A DNA stretch of 35,534 nucleotides, from contig CAZWUK010000013.1 in NCBI GenBank assembly GCA_964636685.1, forward strand, positions 1 to 35,534. The letters run 5' to 3'. Positions 31,438-35,534 of the stretch are shown one piece after another. The first letter of the stretch is position 1; every line of letters begins with the position of its first letter. The notes below the pieces were generated by a model. That model saw only the letters and a program-made list of their open reading frames with translations. It was not told the DNA's origin and ran no database searches. This stretch comes from CAZWUK01 sp964636685. Its GTDB lineage: Bacteria; Bacillota; Clostridia; Christensenellales; CAG-138. The translations under genes and the position numbers were made by a program.

Positions 31438-32063
31438 CAAAAATACAGCAATTGATGTCCCTTTATGAAGCTGAACGTGCGCGGTTGTGCGCATTGGCAA
31501 AGGCAGATGACCCACAGGGAGAGTATTTGCAGCCGGTCTTCGGAAAGGGAACCCCGGAAGCTGAAGTACTTCTGATTGGGGAGGCACCGGGAGCGGAGGA
31601 AACGCGACAGGGCACCCCATTTGTCGGAAAGGCCGGAAAACAACTGGACGCCTTACTCCAAACGGCGGACATCGCTCGAACGGGAATCTACATTACCAAC
31701 GTTGTAAAGTATCGCCCGGTGGTGCGAGGCGATCGGCATAGCAAGAACCGAACGCCCTCCAGAGAAGAAATCAAAGCCGCCTTGCCGCTGCTGCGAAACG
31801 AGATCCTGTGCCTATCCTGCAATACGATTGTAACGTTGGGAAATGTGCCGCTCACTGCCATATACTACCTTGACGATCGTATGGAGAAGGGCAAGACCAT
31901 CGGCGAGATGCACGGAAGTGCAAACAGCGTTATGATCGCGCAGCGAGAGTTTACGCTGTTCCCCTTATATCATCCCGCAAGCGGCATATATAATCGCGCC
32001 TTACTGCCCATTATGGCGCAGGACGCCGCGATGCTTGGTGAACATTTGGTGAAACAGAAATAA
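31434..32063 (+). CDS. uracil-DNA glycosylase, family 4/5-like
   Basis: This 209-residue uracil-DNA-glycosylase superfamily protein would excise uracil from DNA. Motif A is GEAPGAEETRQGTPFVG (49-65), the central part has TNVVKYRP then KNRTPSREEI (88-113), and the C-terminal motif is YHPASG (179-184). Family 4 enzymes bind a 4Fe-4S cluster through cysteines near the N-terminus and in the KCRP motif. Here the KCRP cysteine is Tyr93 and no N-terminal C-x2-C is present, so the cluster is probably missing. Its start overlaps the PBP stop (ATGA), so the two are translated together although their jobs differ. Confidence 0.88.
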   Translation: MTKIQQLMSLYEAERARLCALAKADDPQGEYLQPVFGKGTPEAEVLLIGEAPGAEETRQGTPFVGKAGKQLDALLQTADIARTGIYITNVVKYRPVVRGDRHSKNRTPSREEIKAALPLLRNEILCLSCNTIVTLGNVPLTAIYYLDDRMEKGKTIGEMHGSANSVMIAQREFTLFPLYHPASGIYNRALLPIMAQDAAMLGEHLVKQK

Positions 32064-32090
32064 AAACAAACGGTTTTTCGCGGAGTATGT

Positions 32091-32096
32091 TATACT
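32091..32096 (+). promoter_or_regulatory. extended -10 promoter of the OmpR-type regulator
   Basis: TGTTATACT supplies an extended -10 (TGn plus TATACT, 32091-32096) about 32 bases before the ATG. No clear -35 box is seen at 16-18 bases, which is common for extended -10 promoters. Confidence 0.5.
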
Positions 32097-32127
32097 AAAT
32101 ACAGTATTCTACAAGGAGTATTGCTAT

Positions 32128-32808
32128 ATGGCACAAAAAATTTTAATCGCAGACGACGATCAGATTGTCCACGAATCACTGGGCATCTATCTCAAGGCAG
32201 AAGGATTTGAGACGATTGATGTTTTTGACGGGAGCGAGGCTCTTGAGAAGCTTTCTTCGGAGGTCGTTCTGTGCGTTCTTGATATCATGATGCCGAAGAT
32301 GTCTGGCATTGAGGTTTGCAGAGAGATTCGAAAGAATTCACAGCTGCCGATTCTGATGCTGACCGCAAAAGGCGAGGAAATTGACCGTATTGTCGGCTTG
32401 GAGCTTGGCGCGGACGACTATATTGTAAAACCGTTTAGCCCCCGTGAAGTCGTTGCAAGAATCAAGGCTGTACTGCGCCGTACCAACGAAACGCCCAAGA
32501 ATGACAATTCGATCATCTCCTATAACGGTCTCACTATCGATCTCAAGAGTTATTCGGTAACGTTGCGCGGCGAACATGTGATTTGCACGCCAAAGGAGAT
32601 CGAAATACTTCATATGCTCGCCTCCAACCCCGGACAGGTATTTACGAGAGAACAGCTTTTGTCCCGTGTGTGGGGATATGATTTTGCGGGTGAAACCAGA
32701 ACGGTTGATACACATATAAAACGCATTCGTGCAAAGCTTGATTCAACCGGTTTGGGATGGAGCATTAAAACGATTTATGGAGTTGGATACAAATTCGAAA
32801 TAGAGTAA
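32128..32808 (+). CDS. OmpR/PhoB-family response regulator
   Basis: This 226-residue response regulator has a receiver domain with acidic residues DDD (9-11), phospho-acceptor Asp52 (CVLDIMMP) and Lys101 (YIVKPF). A winged-helix OmpR output domain (about 130-226) includes TPKEIEILHMLASNPGQVFT and VDTHIKRIRAKL. It pairs with the histidine kinase 5 bases downstream. The pair resembles PhoP/PhoR or WalR/WalK of Firmicutes, which regulate phosphate or cell-wall genes. Neighbouring PBP and SPOR genes favour an envelope role, but this is inference. AAGGAG precedes the ATG by 9 bases. Confidence 0.96.
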   Translation: MAQKILIADDDQIVHESLGIYLKAEGFETIDVFDGSEALEKLSSEVVLCVLDIMMPKMSGIEVCREIRKNSQLPILMLTAKGEEIDRIVGLELGADDYIVKPFSPREVVARIKAVLRRTNETPKNDNSIISYNGLTIDLKSYSVTLRGEHVICTPKEIEILHMLASNPGQVFTREQLLSRVWGYDFAGETRTVDTHIKRIRAKLDSTGLGWSIKTIYGVGYKFEIE

Positions 32809-32813
32809 ATTCT

Positions 32814-34805
32814 ATGAGAAGCGTCTTCTTTTGGCGTGTTTTGATTATATCAATTATTGCATTGCTGCTTGCAAATGTCATTTTGCTGGCGGCTTATGCT
32901 TATGTTGGGAAAAAAACCTATATTGACATTGAGATGTCCAACCTCGAACCGGAAGCAAAGGTAACGCTGCAAATATACGAAGAATATAAAACGGGAAATA
33001 TGTCTGAGGACTCTTTTCAAACTTTGATCGAGAAGCAGACGATTTCCAGCGAATCAGCGATTTATATTCACGATAAGCTTGGGAAAACCCTGATTGTTCG
33101 AAGTCTTGGCAGCGCGGTCGAGGTGCGCGATTTCGGTGCTTATTTTGCGGCAGAAGTACAAAACGTACTTGCCGGAAAGACCGTCACAAATGATAACCTG
33201 ATCCTTCTCAACGGAGATTCCGCCGTCTCTGTTGGCATTCCGATTGAGGATGCAGAAGGAAATGTTACAGGCGGTATCTTTATTATCAAACAGACCCAAA
33301 AAATACAGTCTGCCTTTCAACGGCTGAACAATGCCCTGATGCTGACTATTGTGCTCGTCTTACCGCTGATTATGATCCTTATTGCATATGGAACAAACCG
33401 TGTTTCAAGACCCTTGAATGAGATGGCCAATGTTGCCATTGAAATGTCCAAGGGAAGATTCGACGTGCGGGCGGACGAGGGCTCAGCCGGCGAAGCTGGA
33501 ATTCTTGCGCGCGCGCTGAACACCCTATGCGATACGCTTTCTCAGACTATTTTTCAGCTTCGCAGCGAAAAACGACAGCTCAACCAAATTCTTTCCAGCT
33601 TTCGTGACGGAGTAGCGGCGCTGGACAGTCTCGGATGCCTTACCCATTACAATCCGGCCCTCATGGAAATGTTTGGCACGGTCGATGTGGCAACGCCCAT
33701 GGATCTCGTGCCCGATGAGTCGATCTGGAAGGCTTTTGAGGAGGTTTTTGAGAGCGGAGATCCGCAGACGCTGCATTATCAGCTTCCCGGAGAGAGAACA
33801 CTGTGGATATCGATCGTTCCGGTTGTCGGTGACGATGATAGCTGCCAGGGCGTTGTAGGATTGTTCCGCGATGTTACCGAGTTAGAACGGCTTGAAACAA
33901 CCAGGCGGGATTATGTCGCCAATGTCAGCCATGAATTGCGTACGCCGTTGACCGCAGTCAGAGGCCTTTTGGAACCATTGTCCGACGGCATGATAACGGA
34001 TGAAGAGACGCGGCAGCGATATTATAAAATCATGCTCAAAGAGGTGCTTCGATTGTCGCGGCTCATTACCGATATGCTGGAGCTCTCACGTCTGCAATCC
34101 GGTACCAGTTATCTTGAGATCGCAGTGGTCAACGTCAACGAGTTGATGACAGATACGCACCAGAATTACCGGCGTGAAGCACAGCAGCATGGGATTGAAC
34201 TTCGTCTCGATGTGGATCCGCTTCAGATGTACGCAGTTTCTGATGAGGATCGTATTGAACAGGTGCTGGTGATCCTGCTGGACAACGCAATGCGCTACAC
34301 GCCGGAGGGCGGCAGCATTACATTGAGCGCGCACGCCGGAGATCCGATTCTTATATCTGTTACGGATACCGGTTGCGGTATTGCAGAGGACGATCTGCCG
34401 CATATCTTTGATCGGTTTTTTAAAACGGATCGTTCCAGAAGGGAAGGCGGTACCGGCCTCGGTCTGTCGATTGCCAAGGAGGTAATGGATAAGCTCGGAG
34501 AAAATTTCTATGTGGAAAGCAAGGTTGGCGAAGGTACGTCATTCCACTTTACGCTGAAAAAATACGTCAGCAATGCGATTGCGCTCGGCCCCAGTTCGTC
34601 AAACCAACACTATGAAGACGAATTACGCAGCGAATTGCTTTCTCCGGAGAACGTTGGGACAAGCGACGCCGCCTCCGAGGATGCGCCGTACGAGGTCATT
34701 ACACCAAAACCGCCGCGCCAATCCGTAAAGGATGTGGCGAAATCTGCGACAAAAACCGTCGCAAAGGTCGTAACAAAAAACGGGAAAACCTCCCATAAAA
34801 AATAG
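32814..34805 (+). CDS. membrane sensor histidine kinase (HAMP-PAS-HisKA-HATPase)
   Basis: This is a 663-residue sensor kinase. Membrane helices at about 7-30 and 172-192 enclose an extracellular sensor of about 140 residues. HAMP (about 193-245), a PAS-like domain (about 256-355), HisKA with His373 (NVSHELRTPLTAVRG), and HATPase with Asn491 (LLDNAMRYTPEGG), DTGCGI (518-523) and GTGLGLSIAK (546-555) follow. The order is typical of WalK/PhoR-like kinases. Unusually, about 80 residues follow the ATPase domain, ending in a Lys/Ala/Thr-rich basic tail. It is the cognate kinase of the OmpR-type regulator, whose stop is 5 bases upstream. Confidence 0.95.
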   Translation: MRSVFFWRVLIISIIALLLANVILLAAYAYVGKKTYIDIEMSNLEPEAKVTLQIYEEYKTGNMSEDSFQTLIEKQTISSESAIYIHDKLGKTLIVRSLGSAVEVRDFGAYFAAEVQNVLAGKTVTNDNLILLNGDSAVSVGIPIEDAEGNVTGGIFIIKQTQKIQSAFQRLNNALMLTIVLVLPLIMILIAYGTNRVSRPLNEMANVAIEMSKGRFDVRADEGSAGEAGILARALNTLCDTLSQTIFQLRSEKRQLNQILSSFRDGVAALDSLGCLTHYNPALMEMFGTVDVATPMDLVPDESIWKAFEEVFESGDPQTLHYQLPGERTLWISIVPVVGDDDSCQGVVGLFRDVTELERLETTRRDYVANVSHELRTPLTAVRGLLEPLSDGMITDEETRQRYYKIMLKEVLRLSRLITDMLELSRLQSGTSYLEIAVVNVNELMTDTHQNYRREAQQHGIELRLDVDPLQMYAVSDEDRIEQVLVILLDNAMRYTPEGGSITLSAHAGDPILISVTDTGCGIAEDDLPHIFDRFFKTDRSRREGGTGLGLSIAKEVMDKLGENFYVESKVGEGTSFHFTLKKYVSNAIALGPSSSNQHYEDELRSELLSPENVGTSDAASEDAPYEVITPKPPRQSVKDVAKSATKTVAKVVTKNGKTSHKK

Positions 34806-34820
34806 TTTCATGAATGTTGG

Positions 34821-34859
34821 CGCCCTCCCGAAGCATATGATGCAGTGATCGGGAGGGCG
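34821..34859 (+). promoter_or_regulatory. hairpin that contains the SPOR gene ribosome binding site
   Basis: CGCCCTCCCGA (34821-34831) pairs perfectly with TCGGGAGGGCG (34849-34859) across a 17-base loop. The right arm holds GGAGGG (34852-34857), the ribosome binding site of GTG 34865. The same structure could end the kinase transcript, although only TCTTT follows. It may therefore couple termination and translation control. Confidence 0.65.
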
Positions 34860-34864
34860 TCTTT

Positions 34865-35534
34865 GTGGAATACCGCAGAAAACGAAAAGCAATAGGGAAA
34901 GCGTCGCACGGTGGGCTGTCGCCTTCCGGCATCTACGCACTGCTTGTATTGGCCGCGCTCACTATTGTTGGCGTAATTTACTTTTCTTCCGTTGGGAATT
35001 GGCTATCAGAGCGGGTTTTCGCACCGGTATTTGCGTGGATGGATCCGCAGGAGGATGCACCCGCATCCATTCAATTGGAGCCGGTGGCACAGATGGAAGG
35101 CGCAACGATCCGTACAAGCGCGCTGTCGCTGCCGGGTATTACGTGTTCCGCAGTTCAAATTGGTATCTATACAAACGAAGAAAACGCAAGAAAGCAAGCT
35201 GAAGCCCTAAAAAAACTGGGTGCGGCCGGATATGTGATCTCCGATGGGAAACAGTATCGTGTGCTTGCGGCAGGCTATCTTGACAGCACCAGCTTGGCAA
35301 GCGTCCGAGACAATCTTTCAAAGCAAGGCTTGGAAACCACATCGTACACTATGCAGACTGCGTCGGTAAAGATCGTTGTTTCGGCGCAGCAGACCCAGAT
35401 TGATGGCATCGAGCGCTATCTAAAAAGATTCGCGGTCAGTGTTTCTGACGTTGCAGCGTTGGCAATCCGCTTTGAGAAAGAAAACCTTTCTTGCAGTGAC
35501 GGTCTGGCGTCGTTAAGCAGCCTTTTGTCGGAAG
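34865..35534 (+). CDS. SPOR-domain membrane protein (truncated by window end)
   Basis: At least 223 residues are open to the window edge. GTG 34865 follows GGAGGG by 7 bases. A basic N-terminus (YRRKRKAIGK) precedes one membrane helix (about 22-43). A linker and then a SPOR-like domain (about 95-165) follow: SAVQIGIYTNEENARKQAEA and YRVLAAGYLDSTSL, with the alternating beta-alpha pattern of peptidoglycan-binding SPOR repeats. The rest (about 165-223) is helical. Such proteins act at division or sporulation septa by binding denuded glycan strands. The site of action here is inferred. The 3' end of the gene is missing. Confidence 0.85.
   Translation, partial: MEYRRKRKAIGKASHGGLSPSGIYALLVLAALTIVGVIYFSSVGNWLSERVFAPVFAWMDPQEDAPASIQLEPVAQMEGATIRTSALSLPGITCSAVQIGIYTNEENARKQAEALKKLGAAGYVISDGKQYRVLAAGYLDSTSLASVRDNLSKQGLETTSYTMQTASVKIVVSAQQTQIDGIERYLKRFAVSVSDVAALAIRFEKENLSCSDGLASLSSLLSE

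Overview
The window looks like a chromosomal stretch from a Gram-positive Clostridia-type bacterium (Bacillota). The grounds are a DUF4364 protein, a YesM/YesN-type two-component system, a lipobox-carrying sugar-binding protein, a class A penicillin-binding protein, strong AGGAGG-type ribosome binding sites and a roughly balanced base composition by eye. No genus can be assigned from the sequence alone.

Layout. (1) 1-2110 is a mobile-element zone: an IS110-family transposase (minus strand) with a plausible bridge-RNA leader, a 224-bp structured unit duplicated in tandem with one mismatch, and a decayed small gene. (2) 2124-3603 holds a CRP/FNR-type regulator divergent from a 4Fe-4S ferredoxin-like protein, with a palindrome in the regulator leader. 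(3) 3835-9426 is a minus-strand galactoside/glucoside operon: a small membrane protein, a GH1 beta-glycosidase, a GH36 alpha-galactosidase and a GPH-family sugar:cation symporter, tightly spaced or overlapping. (4) 9450-12296, plus strand, has alkylation-repair genes (ogt plus an AlkA-type glycosylase), a possible 37-residue peptide, a ZIP metal transporter and a DUF4364 regulator-like protein. (5) 12297-13181 has few genes, with a possible short broken lipoprotein gene.

(6) 13182-26801 is the most interesting part, a nucleoside/pseudouridine island. It holds a CRP-type regulator, a nucleoside hydrolase, a ribokinase, then psuK-psuG from their own promoter with an overlapping palindrome, an esterase, and a CUT2-type ABC ATPase and permease. 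After a terminator comes a second unit: a YesN-type AraC response regulator, a YesM-type histidine kinase with no membrane segment, a two-domain ABC-ATPase homologue whose catalytic motifs are largely destroyed, and a sugar-binding lipoprotein. The last three plausibly form a transport-coupled sensor in which the dead ATPase links ligand or transporter state to a soluble kinase. An alpha/beta hydrolase follows.

(7) 27961-28600 contains a frameshifted gene remnant and tRNA-Ala(GGC) on the minus strand. (8) 28685-35534 is a housekeeping envelope region: a class A PBP overlapping a uracil-DNA-glycosylase-like gene, an OmpR-type response regulator with a PAS/HAMP histidine kinase (PhoP/PhoR- or WalRK-like), and a truncated SPOR-domain membrane protein. 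The SPOR gene's ribosome binding site lies inside a strong hairpin.

Working together, the nucleoside hydrolase would release ribose for the ribokinase. PsuK and PsuG would turn pseudouridine into uracil and ribose 5-phosphate. The ABC components would import the nucleoside or ribose, with the two-component unit probably tuning uptake. Substrate assignments for the transporter are inferred from neighbours only.
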